A stretch of DNA of 64,000 nucleotides from JALZUR01 sp965205365 (GTDB taxonomy: Bacteria > Bdellovibrionota > Bdellovibrionia > Bdellovibrionales > UBA1609): NCBI GenBank assembly GCA_965205365.1, contig CBDBGT010000013.1:248001-312000 (forward strand), read 5' to 3'. Below are positions 44,046 through 53,477 of the stretch, one piece after another. A program made the translations under genes and the position numbers. The notes under the pieces are model-generated. The model ran no database searches and was not told the origin of the DNA. It worked only from the letters and a program-made list of their open reading frames with translations. Within the stretch, counting starts at the first letter, position 1; each line of letters opens with the position of its first letter.

Positions 44046-45449
44046 ATGGACTACAGAATAGAAAAAGACAGTATGGGTGAGGTTAAGGTTGAGGCTTTAA
44101 GGCTTTGGGGTGCTCAGACTCAACGCTCTTTAGAAAACTTTAAAATCGGTTTTGATAAATTTCCAAGAGAGATGATCCGTGCCCTTGGGATTTTAAAAAA
44201 ATCATGTGCAAAAGCAAACATGACCTTAGGGCTATTACCTGAAGAAAAAGCAAAAGCAATTTTAAAAGCAACTGATGAAGTGATTAAAGGAAAATTTGAT
44301 TTAGAATTTCCCTTAGTTGTTTGGCAAACAGGTAGTGGAACACAATCTAATATGAATTCTAATGAGGTTATTGCAAATCGTGCAGCTCAGATCATGGGTT
44401 TTAGTTTAGACACCAACAGCAAAGAAAAAAAAGTTCATCCCAATGATGATATTAATAAAGGGCAGTCTTCAAACGATATTTTTCCAACGGCTATGCACAT
44501 GGCAGCATCAGAAATGATTGCAAAGAAAATGATTCCAGCTTTAAAAAATTTAAAAAAATCTTTAGAAAAAAAACAAAATGAATTTTCTAGTATTGTTAAA
44601 ATTGGAAGAACTCACCTTATGGACGCAACACCTTTAACATTAGGTCAAGAGTTTTCAGGCTATGTTAGACAAATTGAGCTTTCCATTAAACGCATTGAGT
44701 TTGCACTAATAGGCACTTTAGAGCTTGCAATTGGTGGAACGGCTGTTGGAACAGGCTTAAATACCCATGAGAAATTTGGAGAAGTGGTTTCAAAATATGT
44801 AGCTGAAGAAACAGGTTTAGCTTTTATATCTGGAAAAAATAAATTTGAAGGCCTTGCAGCCCATGATGCCATGGTTTTTTTAAGCGGATCCTTAAAAACA
44901 ACAGCTGTAAGCTTAATGAAAATTGGAAATGATATTCGCATGCTTGGTAGTGGTCCAAGATGTGGAATTGGAGAATTAAATCTTCCTGAAAATGAACCAG
45001 GAAGCTCTATTATGCCTGGGAAAGTCAACCCTACACAAATAGAAGCACTTACAATGATTTGTGCTCAGGTTATGGGAAATGATGCTGGGGTTACTATTGC
45101 AGGATCCATGGGGCATTTTGAATTAAATGTTTTTAAACCAATGATTGTTCATAATGTTTTACATTCAATCCGTCTTTTATCAGAGGCTTGTGATAGCTTT
45201 AGAGTAAATTGTTTAAATGGGATTGTAGCAGATAAAAAAAACTGTGATAACCATTTAAACAACTCTTTAATGCTAGTAACAGCACTAAACCCACATATTG
45301 GTTATGATGCGTCAGCAAAAATTGCAAAAAAAGCTTTTAAAGAGAGGACTACATTAAAAAAAGCCGCAATCTCTTTAGGCCTTTTAACAGAGGCTCAATT
45401 TAAAAACTGGGTTAAACCTGGTGATATGGTAAGGCCTTTAAAAACATGA
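44046..45449 (+). CDS. fumC: fumarate hydratase class II
   Basis: About 467 residues from the ATG at 44046 (MDYRIEKDSMGEVKV), the normal FumC start; a TTG 12 codons upstream is unlikely. It hydrates fumarate to malate in the TCA cycle. Motifs are 'WQTGSGTQSNMNSNEV', 'HPNDDINKGQSSND', 'KIGRTHLMDATPLTLGQE' and the lyase signature 'GSSIMPGKVNPTQIEA'. It overlaps the following unknown gene in ATGA. Confidence 0.95.
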   Translation: MDYRIEKDSMGEVKVEALRLWGAQTQRSLENFKIGFDKFPREMIRALGILKKSCAKANMTLGLLPEEKAKAILKATDEVIKGKFDLEFPLVVWQTGSGTQSNMNSNEVIANRAAQIMGFSLDTNSKEKKVHPNDDINKGQSSNDIFPTAMHMAASEMIAKKMIPALKNLKKSLEKKQNEFSSIVKIGRTHLMDATPLTLGQEFSGYVRQIELSIKRIEFALIGTLELAIGGTAVGTGLNTHEKFGEVVSKYVAEETGLAFISGKNKFEGLAAHDAMVFLSGSLKTTAVSLMKIGNDIRMLGSGPRCGIGELNLPENEPGSSIMPGKVNPTQIEALTMICAQVMGNDAGVTIAGSMGHFELNVFKPMIVHNVLHSIRLLSEACDSFRVNCLNGIVADKKNCDNHLNNSLMLVTALNPHIGYDASAKIAKKAFKERTTLKKAAISLGLLTEAQFKNWVKPGDMVRPLKT

Positions 45450-46315
45450 GCTTACCTACGGAATGCTCTTGGATTAACAGTGAAGACATCAGACCCTATT
45501 TTTTTGTAAGAAAAAAAAATTGGTTTAAAAACCCTGGTTCTTTTTTAAAAGATTGTAATTGGTTTAACAAGTTAAAGGTTTTAAAAAAAAACCCCCTTTC
45601 CATGAAAGAGGAAAAATTCTCTAAAATTATTTTAGAAATTGAAAGCCGAGTTTTTCACCAAAGCGGTATGCCCATGCCTGGCTGGGTTTTTTATGATTGT
45701 GGACTTATGCCAGGCATTGTCACAGGTTTTGCATATAAAACATCTAAACTTCCAAAAAGTATTCAATCTATTTTAAGTAAGGATTTGCTCAAAACAGATT
45801 GGACGCCATTGTCCCTGTTTATCGCTATTCCTTGTGGAAATCAAAAAGAATGGATTGCACATAATTTAAGCTCTATAAATGCCCTACTTCCTAAAAAAAA
45901 TAGACTTTATGGATTAGGATTTTTATCTAAGTCCTTTGGTCTTTGGTATTCGAATATTAAACAAATTTGTGGAATGACTCAGTGGCAAAGCCAGGCTCTT
46001 AAGTTGCACGTTAATTATGGCAACTTTGAAATTCTAACTGCCTACACACCTATTCATTCACACCCTCAGACTTTAACCTATAGGTGCACTCTAAATTTTA
46101 ATGCCTGGGAGAGGTTCTTTAATAAAACCAAAGATAGCACTTTTACTGAAAAATTTGAGCCCATAAGTGGACTAACGATAAATCCAACTGATCAAGACAG
46201 TCTAATTAATATTCAATCTCTTATAGAAAAAAGTAAAGAGTCATTTTATTTAAAACCAGATCAGATTAAAAATGCTCATTCTAAAGATGTTTTAAACATT
46301 TATAAAAGTATTTGA
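45446..46315 (+). CDS. hypothetical cytoplasmic protein coupled to fumC
   Basis: 289 residues, ATGA overlap with fumC. No signal peptide or membrane helix. 'SGMPMPGWVFYDCGLMPGIV' and 'RLYGLGFLSKSFGLWY' are the most distinctive stretches, and 'YTPIHSHPQTLTYRCTLNFN' lies near the C-terminus. I do not recognise the family. The tight coupling suggests co-expression with central metabolism, not a known function. Confidence 0.7.
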   Translation: MSLPTECSWINSEDIRPYFFVRKKNWFKNPGSFLKDCNWFNKLKVLKKNPLSMKEEKFSKIILEIESRVFHQSGMPMPGWVFYDCGLMPGIVTGFAYKTSKLPKSIQSILSKDLLKTDWTPLSLFIAIPCGNQKEWIAHNLSSINALLPKKNRLYGLGFLSKSFGLWYSNIKQICGMTQWQSQALKLHVNYGNFEILTAYTPIHSHPQTLTYRCTLNFNAWERFFNKTKDSTFTEKFEPISGLTINPTDQDSLINIQSLIEKSKESFYLKPDQIKNAHSKDVLNIYKSI

Positions 46316-46345
46316 TTGTGTTATTGTGAATACTTTAGGGGGCGT

Positions 46346-47122
46346 ATGTTGCTTTTAATTTTAATTGGTTTAGGCGTTGGAGTTGTCTCAGCTCTTCTTG
46401 GTTTAGGAGGAGGAGTGTTGCTTGTTCCATTTTTACCGGCACTAACTCATTGGAATAATCATCAAGTTGTAGCAATGACTCTTTTAATTATCCTAGGAAA
46501 CTCCCTTGCTAATACCATCTGGTATAATAAGAAAGGTATTATAAATTGGAGTGTTTTAATTTTTTGGGGACCTTTTGCTGCCATAGGGGCTTTTACAGGT
46601 TCATATTATGCTTTAAAACTTGAAGGCAAAAACATTCGAATGGCTTTACTTATTATTGTAGGTTTAATGATCATTCGATTTAGTCTAGATTTTTTTAAAA
46701 ATCCGAGAAGTAAAAAACTTTTTGTTTCCTCAGATTGGAACCCTTTAAAGGGAATTTTTGGTTTTTTAGTAGGGATTTTTTCTGGATTTTGTGGTGTAGG
46801 AACAGGACTTGTTTCAAATATTATTTTTATGAATCGAAGATGGGTTTTAAACAATGAAGTGGCTCCAACAGGAAATGGCGTAATGCTTTTTGTTAGTTTT
46901 GCTTCAGTAGCAAGCTTTTTAATTTTTGGAAAAAGTCAAAATATTGAACTTTCTTTCTTCCTAGAAAATGGAAAAGAAATTTTAATTTTAACAGGATCTG
47001 TTTTTATAAGCTCGTTTTATTCAAGGCCTTTTAACCCCCTTATTTCAAATAATTTAAAATTCATTTGTCTAATTATAACACTCTTATCAGTATTCGGCTT
47101 TATTTTATCTGAAATGTTTTAG
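46346..47122 (+). CDS. TSUP (TauE/SafE) family permease
   Basis: About 258 residues from the ATG at 46346 (TAGGGGG upstream). Eight or so hydrophobic segments; the N-terminal repeat 'GLGVGVVSALLGLGGGVLLVPFLPAL' is echoed in the second half by 'FLVGIFSGFCGVGTGLVSNIIFM'. This is the two-fold architecture of sulfite/sulfonate exporters. The substrate is not evident. It follows the unknown fumC-linked gene and may share its transcript. Confidence 0.85.
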   Translation: MLLLILIGLGVGVVSALLGLGGGVLLVPFLPALTHWNNHQVVAMTLLIILGNSLANTIWYNKKGIINWSVLIFWGPFAAIGAFTGSYYALKLEGKNIRMALLIIVGLMIIRFSLDFFKNPRSKKLFVSSDWNPLKGIFGFLVGIFSGFCGVGTGLVSNIIFMNRRWVLNNEVAPTGNGVMLFVSFASVASFLIFGKSQNIELSFFLENGKEILILTGSVFISSFYSRPFNPLISNNLKFICLIITLLSVFGFILSEMF

Positions 47123-47569
47123 AAACACGAATTTAAACAAGCTTTTCCATAAAAACTTTATCATCTAAAAAATCAACCCCTTGCTATGTAAGCGCTTCAT
47201 CAGCCCATTCTTTGTTTAAAATCATAAATTTGTTAAAGTGGGTTTCTTACCTAAAGAAGATTCATTAATGGCAAAATTTAATTCAATACGTGATGAGTAT
47301 ATCTTTAAATCAAAACAATAAATACTGGACATAAAAAAAATAAGAACTAAGGGTTTTAGAGTTCAAACTTTTTTTTAGGGCTTAAGTCAGGGGTTACACA
47401 CAAGAGAGTTACGCAGTATAAAATCACAAAAATAGCCTTATATTAGAACCTTAGAAAGCCTCCAAAACCCTCATTTACCTACAAATTTTACTAAAGAGGC
47501 ATTTTTCTTAATAAGCAGCTTTGCTGCTTTTATGTTTACTTTTAAAATATTTAAACTAATTATACCTTT
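47123..47569. other. gap with truncated micro-ORF and IS982-type repeat
   Basis: An ATG at 47268 opens a 17-residue frame (MAKFNSIRDEYIFKSKQ) that stops exactly where the repeat shared with 38010 begins (47316-47386). This looks like the head of a gene cut off by that repeat. The repeat ends with the IS982-like left terminal sequence GTTCAAACTTTTTTTTAGGG. No other coding signal was seen. Confidence 0.5.
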
Positions 47570-48400
47570 ATGAACTTTAAAATACTTGATTCTGGTGGTT
47601 TTTATAAATTAGAACAAGTCGGTCCTTATGTTTATCATAGGCCAAGTCTAGGAGCAGTTTGGCCCAGAGGAAATCACCCCTCATATAATAAAATAGATGC
47701 AAAATATGAGCGCTTTAAAAATGGTAAAGGCCAGTGGATTTACAACAATAAAAATATGAAGAAAGTGTTTACAATTGATGTTTTAAATCTGAAAATTGAA
47801 ATACAACATAGCTCTTTTGGACATTTAGGGCTTTTTGCAGAGCAACTTATAAATTGGAAAAAGCTTAAAAAAAATATATCTCAAGAAGATAGGGTTTTAA
47901 ACCTATTTGCTTATACAGGAGTAGCGTCTTTGATTTGTGCCGCTCAAGACGCTGAAGTCACCCATGTAGATGCTTCTAAAACAAGTATGACTTGGGCAAA
48001 AAGAAACCAAGAGCTTTCAGAGCTTAAAAATAAGAAGATACGATGGCTTATTGATGATGTTCAAAAATTTGTTGCCAAAGAAGTTAGAAGAAAATCTAAG
48101 TATGATTGGATTATTTTAGACCCTCCAAGCTTTGGTAGGGGCAACAATAATGAAGTTTGGCAGATTAATGAGCATCTTAATGGCTTAATGGAAAACTTAT
48201 CTAAGTTAAAATCAAACAACTTTAAAGGAATCCTTTTATCCTCCCACTCTCCAGGGTACTCAGCCATAGCTTTAGAAAATCTTTTAAAAAGAACAGGCTT
48301 TAAAGAAAAAACAGGTTTTTGCCATGAAATGTTTATTGACCATGAAAAATACCCACTTCCAAGCGGAGACTGCGCTTGGCAAACGAATATAAAACTATAA
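47570..48400 (+). CDS. RlmI-like SAM-dependent RNA methyltransferase without PUA domain
   Basis: 276 residues. An OB-like N-terminal part ('PRGNHPSYNKIDAKYERF') leads to a class I methyltransferase with 'VLNLFAYTGVASLICAAQDA' (motif I), 'VTHVDASKTSMTWAKRN' and the catalytic 'WIILDPPSFGRG' (NPPY-type DPPSF). This matches the COG1092 group that makes 5-methylcytosine in 23S rRNA, although the N-terminal PUA domain of RlmI is absent. Apparently monocistronic. Confidence 0.85.
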   Translation: MNFKILDSGGFYKLEQVGPYVYHRPSLGAVWPRGNHPSYNKIDAKYERFKNGKGQWIYNNKNMKKVFTIDVLNLKIEIQHSSFGHLGLFAEQLINWKKLKKNISQEDRVLNLFAYTGVASLICAAQDAEVTHVDASKTSMTWAKRNQELSELKNKKIRWLIDDVQKFVAKEVRRKSKYDWIILDPPSFGRGNNNEVWQINEHLNGLMENLSKLKSNNFKGILLSSHSPGYSAIALENLLKRTGFKEKTGFCHEMFIDHEKYPLPSGDCAWQTNIKL

Positions 48401-48769
48401 ATTAAATTCTAACTCATGGGTTTTTCCAATATAAAATTTAACACCAAAACCATCACTTACACCCACACTAAGACCTTTAATATAAACTTCTAAGGTCGAT
48501 TTCCTTCACCAATAACACACAAAGCGCTAAAGACAATTAGACTTAGAATTTATATTTTTCAAAAAAACCTAAAAGAACTTAAAAACACAAGATTATATGA
48601 CAAAGTATAAAGAATAGGCTAATATTTTGAGCACTTGTAGGGCAATTTCATTGTCAATGGATTACCTAAAAATTCATTTTTAAAATAAGATATTATTTTT
48701 TTGGTGTTTGAAATAATAAATGTTTTTTTTGTTGAGTTTTCACACTTCTAAATATCTAATCTGCGACCT
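48401..48769. other. non-coding gap with a possible gene fragment
   Basis: On the minus strand at about 48398-48501 a start-less frame reads 'IKGLSVGVSDGFGVKFYIGK' and a short further tail. This may be the end of a lost envelope-protein gene. The rest is AT-rich with no recognised signal. Confidence 0.3.
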
Positions 48770-49360
48770 ATGTCCTACGGAAAAATGCCACCACAAGCTT
48801 ATACCAAAGAAACCCTACAAAGTGCTTTTGAGTGGTGGTCTAAACAATCAGAAGATCTAAGAAACCAAATCCAGGACAAAGATGACTTAGTAGGTTATTA
48901 CTTAAGAATCAATAGAGGTGTAAAGCCTCCAAAAAATGAAGGCGGGTTTACAAAAGCAGCAAAAGAATCGTTTTCTTTAGAACTTAAAGGCTTAGTAAAA
49001 AACTTAGATGCCTTTAACCAGTGTGAAGAAACAGAGCATATAGAATCTGAAGAAAAGCCAAAAACCTGTGAACAATTAAAAATACCACAAGCTAAACGCT
49101 CAACACATGTGTTTAAGCCCTCAAACCAATTACAGTTTCCAAGCATGTCAAAACCACTAGTGCCAACTAAAAAAACTGACACAACCGTAACCAAATCATC
49201 AACCTTGACTACACAGACTCAAGGCAAAAATTTTAAATTAGACGAAAAATCCTGGACATCTGTGACTAGAGTAAAGGAAGTTTTAAACCTATCTTCAGAG
49301 GAGGAGGCTCTTCGCGCCCTTATTGCCCTAGGCAAATCTCAACTTAAAGAGCTCATTTAA
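48770..49360 (+). CDS. hypothetical protein upstream of ileS
   Basis: 196 residues. An N-terminal helical part ('TLQSAFEWWSKQSEDLRNQI') is followed by a Pro/Thr/Ser/Lys-rich linker (about 85-155) and a C-terminal helical block ('VTRVKEVLNLSSEEEALRAL') that resembles a small ribbon-helix-helix-like or regulatory tail. No family recognised. A soluble, two-part adaptor or regulator is possible. ileS starts 70 bases later. Confidence 0.65.
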   Translation: MSYGKMPPQAYTKETLQSAFEWWSKQSEDLRNQIQDKDDLVGYYLRINRGVKPPKNEGGFTKAAKESFSLELKGLVKNLDAFNQCEETEHIESEEKPKTCEQLKIPQAKRSTHVFKPSNQLQFPSMSKPLVPTKKTDTTVTKSSTLTTQTQGKNFKLDEKSWTSVTRVKEVLNLSSEEEALRALIALGKSQLKELI

Positions 49361-49429
49361 CCAAGACACTTTCCCAAAAGCGCAAACCTTGCTAAGATTC
49401 TTGTTTTAGCACCAGTTAAGGAATATCTT

Positions 49430-52192
49430 ATGAAACTCAAAGACAGCTTAAATTTACCAAAAACAAGCTTTCCAATGAAAGCCTCGTTGCCTGAGAATGA
49501 GCCAAAAAAAATTGAAGCCTGGAAAAATATAAATCTTTATGAAAAAATTCAAAATAAAAATAAAAACTCTAAAAAAAGTTTCACCATGGCAGACGGACCC
49601 CCCTACGCCAACGGAAACATTCATTTAGGACATGTTTTAAATAAAGTTTTAAAAGATATTACCCTAAAATATAAAAACCTAAATGGCTTTAAAGCACCTT
49701 TTATACCAGGCTGGGACGGCCATGGTTTACCTATTGAGCTAAAAATTTCAAAAACCCTTGGCTCTAAAAAAAAAGATAAGACAAAAAAAGAAATTAGAGC
49801 ACTCTGTCGTGCTGAAGTTTATAAATGGATTGATGTTCAAAGAGAACAGTTTAAACGACTTGGAATTTTAGCTGATTGGGAAAATCCGTATATAACAATT
49901 GATCCTGAGTATGAAGCCGAAGAAGTTAGAGAGCTTGCCAGAATTTATGAGAATGGGCTTATTTATAAAGGCAAAAAACCCGTTTATTGGTGCCCAACTT
50001 TACAAACCGCTTTAGCAGACACAGAAGTTGAACATATGGAACATGAAAGCCCCTCTATCTATGTGAAATTTAAAATTAAACCAGAAACCTTACCTAAGGC
50101 TCTTTGTAAATATGTAGATTTATCAGCTGTTATTTGGACAACGACTCCTTGGACACTTCCTGCAAATTTAGGAATTTCAGTACATCCAAAATTTAATTAC
50201 CAAATTGTAGAAACAAACCATGGCAATCTTATTTTAGCAAAAAAAATGATTGATAAAGTGGTTTTAGAAACTGGCTTAAAAATTACATCAAAGGGCGTAG
50301 AAATAAAGGGTTGTCAATTAGAAAACGTTGTTGCAAATCATCCTTTTTTAAAACAGCCCTCAAGGTTTTTACTCGGCGAGCACGTTACTCTAGAGTCTGG
50401 TACAGGACTAGTTCATACAGCCCCTGGACACGGTATAGACGACTACCAAGTAGGTTTAAAGTATGGCCTTAAAGTTTACAGCCCTGTAGGCCCTGATGGG
50501 AAGTACACTAATGACTACCCTCAACGCGAAGGCGAACATATTTTTAAAGCTAACACTGCCATTGTTGAAGAGTTAAAAACCTTAAAGTCTTTAGTGTTTT
50601 TTAAAAACCTTAAGCATAGCTATCCCTATAACTGGAGATCTAAAACCCCATTAATTTATAGAGCAACTCCTCAGTGGTTTTTGAAAGTAGATAGTGAAAG
50701 CTATAGTGTTAGAAAAAATGCACTCAAACTCACTGAATCTAGTATTCAATTCTATCCACATTGGGGTAAGGCTAGACTTGAAGGGATGTTAAAAAACAGA
50801 CCCGATTGGTGTTTAAGTCGTCAAAGAATTTGGGGTGTTCCCATTCCTGTTTTAATTTGTTCTTCATGTGAAAAAGCACATATGTCCACTGCATTTATGA
50901 TGTCAGTTGCTGATAAAATGGAAAAATCAAAACAAGGAATAGAGGCTTATTTTCAAGGCGACTTATCTGACATTATGCCTTTAAAATGTGACCACTGTGA
51001 GAGTACGGATTTTAAGAAAGGTGAAGATATTTTAGATGTTTGGTTTGATAGTGGTGTTTGTTATGCTGCTGTTCAAAGAAAACGGGAAGGTATGACGACT
51101 CAAGCAGATTTATACCTTGAGGGCTCTGACCAACATAGGGGTTGGTTTCAAACAAGCTTACTGTCTTCACTTGCTGCCCATAAAAAAGCCCCCTTTAAGA
51201 CTTTAATGACACATGGTTTTGTAAACGATGCTCAGGGCAGAAAAATGTCTAAGAGCCTTGGAAATGTTATTGACCCACTAAAAGTTATTCAAAACTCAGG
51301 GGCTGAAATCTTAAGACTTTGGGTTACCTATGTAGACTATGGACAGGATATGAATATTTCAAAGGAAATATTTTTACGAGTGACTGAGACTTATAGAAAA
51401 ATTCGAAATACCCTGCGTTTCATATTGGGAAATCTTCATGACTATGAGTATAAAAACTTAGACCCTACAAGCTTAAACTCCTTAGATCGCTGGGCACTAG
51501 CTAAGCTAAATAAACTCATTGAAGATGTAACTATAGCTTTTGAAACATACAATTACTATAAAGCCTATCATGCTATAAATTTATTTTTCACAGTGGATTT
51601 AAGTTCACGGTATTTAGATATTTTAAAAGATCGACTTTATGTAGAAAGTAAACATTCAAAATTAAGAGCATCATCACAATTTACTCTTTATACAATTCTT
51701 AAAACCACTTCTATTCTTATCGCTCCCATCTTATCTTTTTTATCAGAGGAAGTTTATGAATACCTTCCTGAATCTTTAGAAAAGAAAAAAAAAGAATCTA
51801 TTTTCTTAGAAGACTACCCTACTCCAAATGAAAAATTTGCAGATAAAGACTTAATAAAAGAATATGACAAACTCTTTGAACTAAGATCTGTTGTTTCAAA
51901 ATCTTTAGAAAAAATGCGGACTAATAAAGAAATCAAAGCAAGCTTAGAAGCTAAAATTAAAATACCTGGTACAGCATTAAGTGCTAAAATGTGGGCAAAA
52001 TATGGAGATCAACTAGAAGAATTTTTTATTGTGTCTTCAGTAAGCTATGATGAAAATAGCAGTGAACTAGACTTTAGTTTAGCAGAAGGTGAAAAGTGTC
52101 CCCGCTGCTGGCATATTAAATATTTAAACGAACACAAATGTGGTAACAAGCTTTGTAGCCGCTGCTCAAATGTAATGGATGAATTTTTATGA
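49430..52192 (+). CDS. ileS: isoleucyl-tRNA synthetase
   Basis: 920 residues, class Ia. The HIGH motif is 'PPYANGNIHLGHVLNKVLKD' and KMSKS is 'GRKMSKSLGNVIDP'. The CP1 editing domain has 'WTTTPWTLPANLGISV' and 'GTGLVHTAPGHG'. A C-terminal zinc-binding region ('CPRCWHIKYL..HKCGNKLCSRC') is the bacterial type. It overlaps lspA in ATGA, a common pairing. Confidence 0.97.
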   Translation: MKLKDSLNLPKTSFPMKASLPENEPKKIEAWKNINLYEKIQNKNKNSKKSFTMADGPPYANGNIHLGHVLNKVLKDITLKYKNLNGFKAPFIPGWDGHGLPIELKISKTLGSKKKDKTKKEIRALCRAEVYKWIDVQREQFKRLGILADWENPYITIDPEYEAEEVRELARIYENGLIYKGKKPVYWCPTLQTALADTEVEHMEHESPSIYVKFKIKPETLPKALCKYVDLSAVIWTTTPWTLPANLGISVHPKFNYQIVETNHGNLILAKKMIDKVVLETGLKITSKGVEIKGCQLENVVANHPFLKQPSRFLLGEHVTLESGTGLVHTAPGHGIDDYQVGLKYGLKVYSPVGPDGKYTNDYPQREGEHIFKANTAIVEELKTLKSLVFFKNLKHSYPYNWRSKTPLIYRATPQWFLKVDSESYSVRKNALKLTESSIQFYPHWGKARLEGMLKNRPDWCLSRQRIWGVPIPVLICSSCEKAHMSTAFMMSVADKMEKSKQGIEAYFQGDLSDIMPLKCDHCESTDFKKGEDILDVWFDSGVCYAAVQRKREGMTTQADLYLEGSDQHRGWFQTSLLSSLAAHKKAPFKTLMTHGFVNDAQGRKMSKSLGNVIDPLKVIQNSGAEILRLWVTYVDYGQDMNISKEIFLRVTETYRKIRNTLRFILGNLHDYEYKNLDPTSLNSLDRWALAKLNKLIEDVTIAFETYNYYKAYHAINLFFTVDLSSRYLDILKDRLYVESKHSKLRASSQFTLYTILKTTSILIAPILSFLSEEVYEYLPESLEKKKKESIFLEDYPTPNEKFADKDLIKEYDKLFELRSVVSKSLEKMRTNKEIKASLEAKIKIPGTALSAKMWAKYGDQLEEFFIVSSVSYDENSSELDFSLAEGEKCPRCWHIKYLNEHKCGNKLCSRCSNVMDEFL

Positions 52193-52686
52193 AAAAAAAA
52201 CTTTTATATCTAATTTCAATTTGCACCCTTATTCTTATATTAGATCAAGTCATTAAAATTTATGTTCACACTAACTTTACCCTTCATGAATCTAAAACAG
52301 TTATTGACGGATTTTTTAGTTTTACATATGTAAGAAATCCTGGTGCAGCATTTGGTCTGCTTAGAGACACCCCTGACGTTTTCAGACGTGTATTTTTCTT
52401 AAGTGTTACGCCAATTGCCGTAGTAGCACTTTTTTATTTTTTACTTACAGTAAAAGTTGAAGACAGTTTTCAAATAACAGCTATAAGTTTAATATTCTCT
52501 GGAGCTTTAGGAAACTATATAGATAGGGTTAGGTTTGAATACGTAATAGATTTTCTAGATTTCTATATTGGAAACATACATTACCCTGCATTTAATGTTG
52601 CAGATATTGCTATTGTTTGTGGTGTTTTTCTTTGGTTCTACTGCATTTTTACTGAGGATATGAAAACAAAGAAAATTAAGGCTTAA
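52189..52686 (+). CDS. lspA: signal peptidase II (prolipoprotein)
   Basis: 165 residues, four membrane helices. The conserved catalytic blocks are 'FTYVRNPGAAFGLL', 'SGALGNYIDRVRFEYVIDF' (Asp) and 'YPAFNVADIAI' (Asp). It cleaves the signal of diacylglyceryl-modified lipoproteins. ATGA overlap with ileS; lgt begins two bases after its stop. The lipoproteins in this window are its expected substrates. Confidence 0.95.
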   Translation: MKKKLLYLISICTLILILDQVIKIYVHTNFTLHESKTVIDGFFSFTYVRNPGAAFGLLRDTPDVFRRVFFLSVTPIAVVALFYFLLTVKVEDSFQITAISLIFSGALGNYIDRVRFEYVIDFLDFYIGNIHYPAFNVADIAIVCGVFLWFYCIFTEDMKTKKIKA

Positions 52687-52688
52687 GC

Positions 52689-53420
52689 TTGCTCCCCTAT
52701 GTTAATATTTTAAGCTTTAAAATATCTGTCTATTTTTTATTTTTAAGTTTGGTTTTTACACTTGCCGTGCCCTTTATCACTAAAAGAGCAAGGCTTTTAT
52801 CATTCTCAGTAATGGATGCCCTAGACTTGTATTTGTTTATATTAATAGGGTCCTTTCTAGGGGCTCGAGGAATGTATGTTCTTTACCAAGAGCCTTTTTT
52901 TTATTGGTCTAATCCTGAACAAATTTTCTTTTTTTGGAATGGTGGGTATATTTTTTTTGGAGGGCTTTTAGGGGCTGTTGCTTCAGGGTTTATTTTTTGT
53001 CGAATATGGAAAGAATCTTTTGAAAAATGGTTAAATTTTTGCATTCCTATTTTATCTTTAGGCTATGCTGTTGGAAGGCTAGCTTGCTTACTAAATGGCT
53101 GTTGCTATGGAAAAGAACTCACAACCTGGTGGTCTATATTTATCCATGGAGAAAATAGACATCCAACACAACTGTATGCCTCAATAATGGAGTTATTAAT
53201 TTTTAGTGTTTTAATTCTTGTGGAGAAGAAAAAAGGATTTAACAGCTTTTTAGTTCTTCCTTTGTGGATGATCCTTCACGGATCAGCTCGCATTATTATG
53301 GAGGAGTTTAGATCAGACCCAAGAGGATTGAATCTTTTTGAACTCTCTATTTCCACAAACATTTCAGTGATTTTAATAGCTTTAGGTTTAATTTTATTTT
53401 TTAAAAAAATTAAAAATTAA
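52689..53420 (+). CDS. lgt: prolipoprotein diacylglyceryl transferase
   Basis: 243 residues from a TTG start two bases after lspA. Multiple membrane helices with 'GSFLGARGMYVLYQEP', 'NGGYIFFGGLLGAVASG' and the signature 'GYAVGRLACLLNGCCYGKE' (Arg, Asn), then 'HPTQLYAS'. E. coli has His103 in the 'SFHGGL' block; here that position is Phe. Lgt attaches diacylglycerol to the lipobox Cys before LspA cuts. ileS-lspA-lgt form one run. Confidence 0.9.
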   Translation: MLPYVNILSFKISVYFLFLSLVFTLAVPFITKRARLLSFSVMDALDLYLFILIGSFLGARGMYVLYQEPFFYWSNPEQIFFFWNGGYIFFGGLLGAVASGFIFCRIWKESFEKWLNFCIPILSLGYAVGRLACLLNGCCYGKELTTWWSIFIHGENRHPTQLYASIMELLIFSVLILVEKKKGFNSFLVLPLWMILHGSARIIMEEFRSDPRGLNLFELSISTNISVILIALGLILFFKKIKN

Positions 53421-53477
53421 TTCTTAAAATCCTATTTTCTTAAAAAAAGCTAAAGAGCTAATGAGCCCTTTCAGGCC

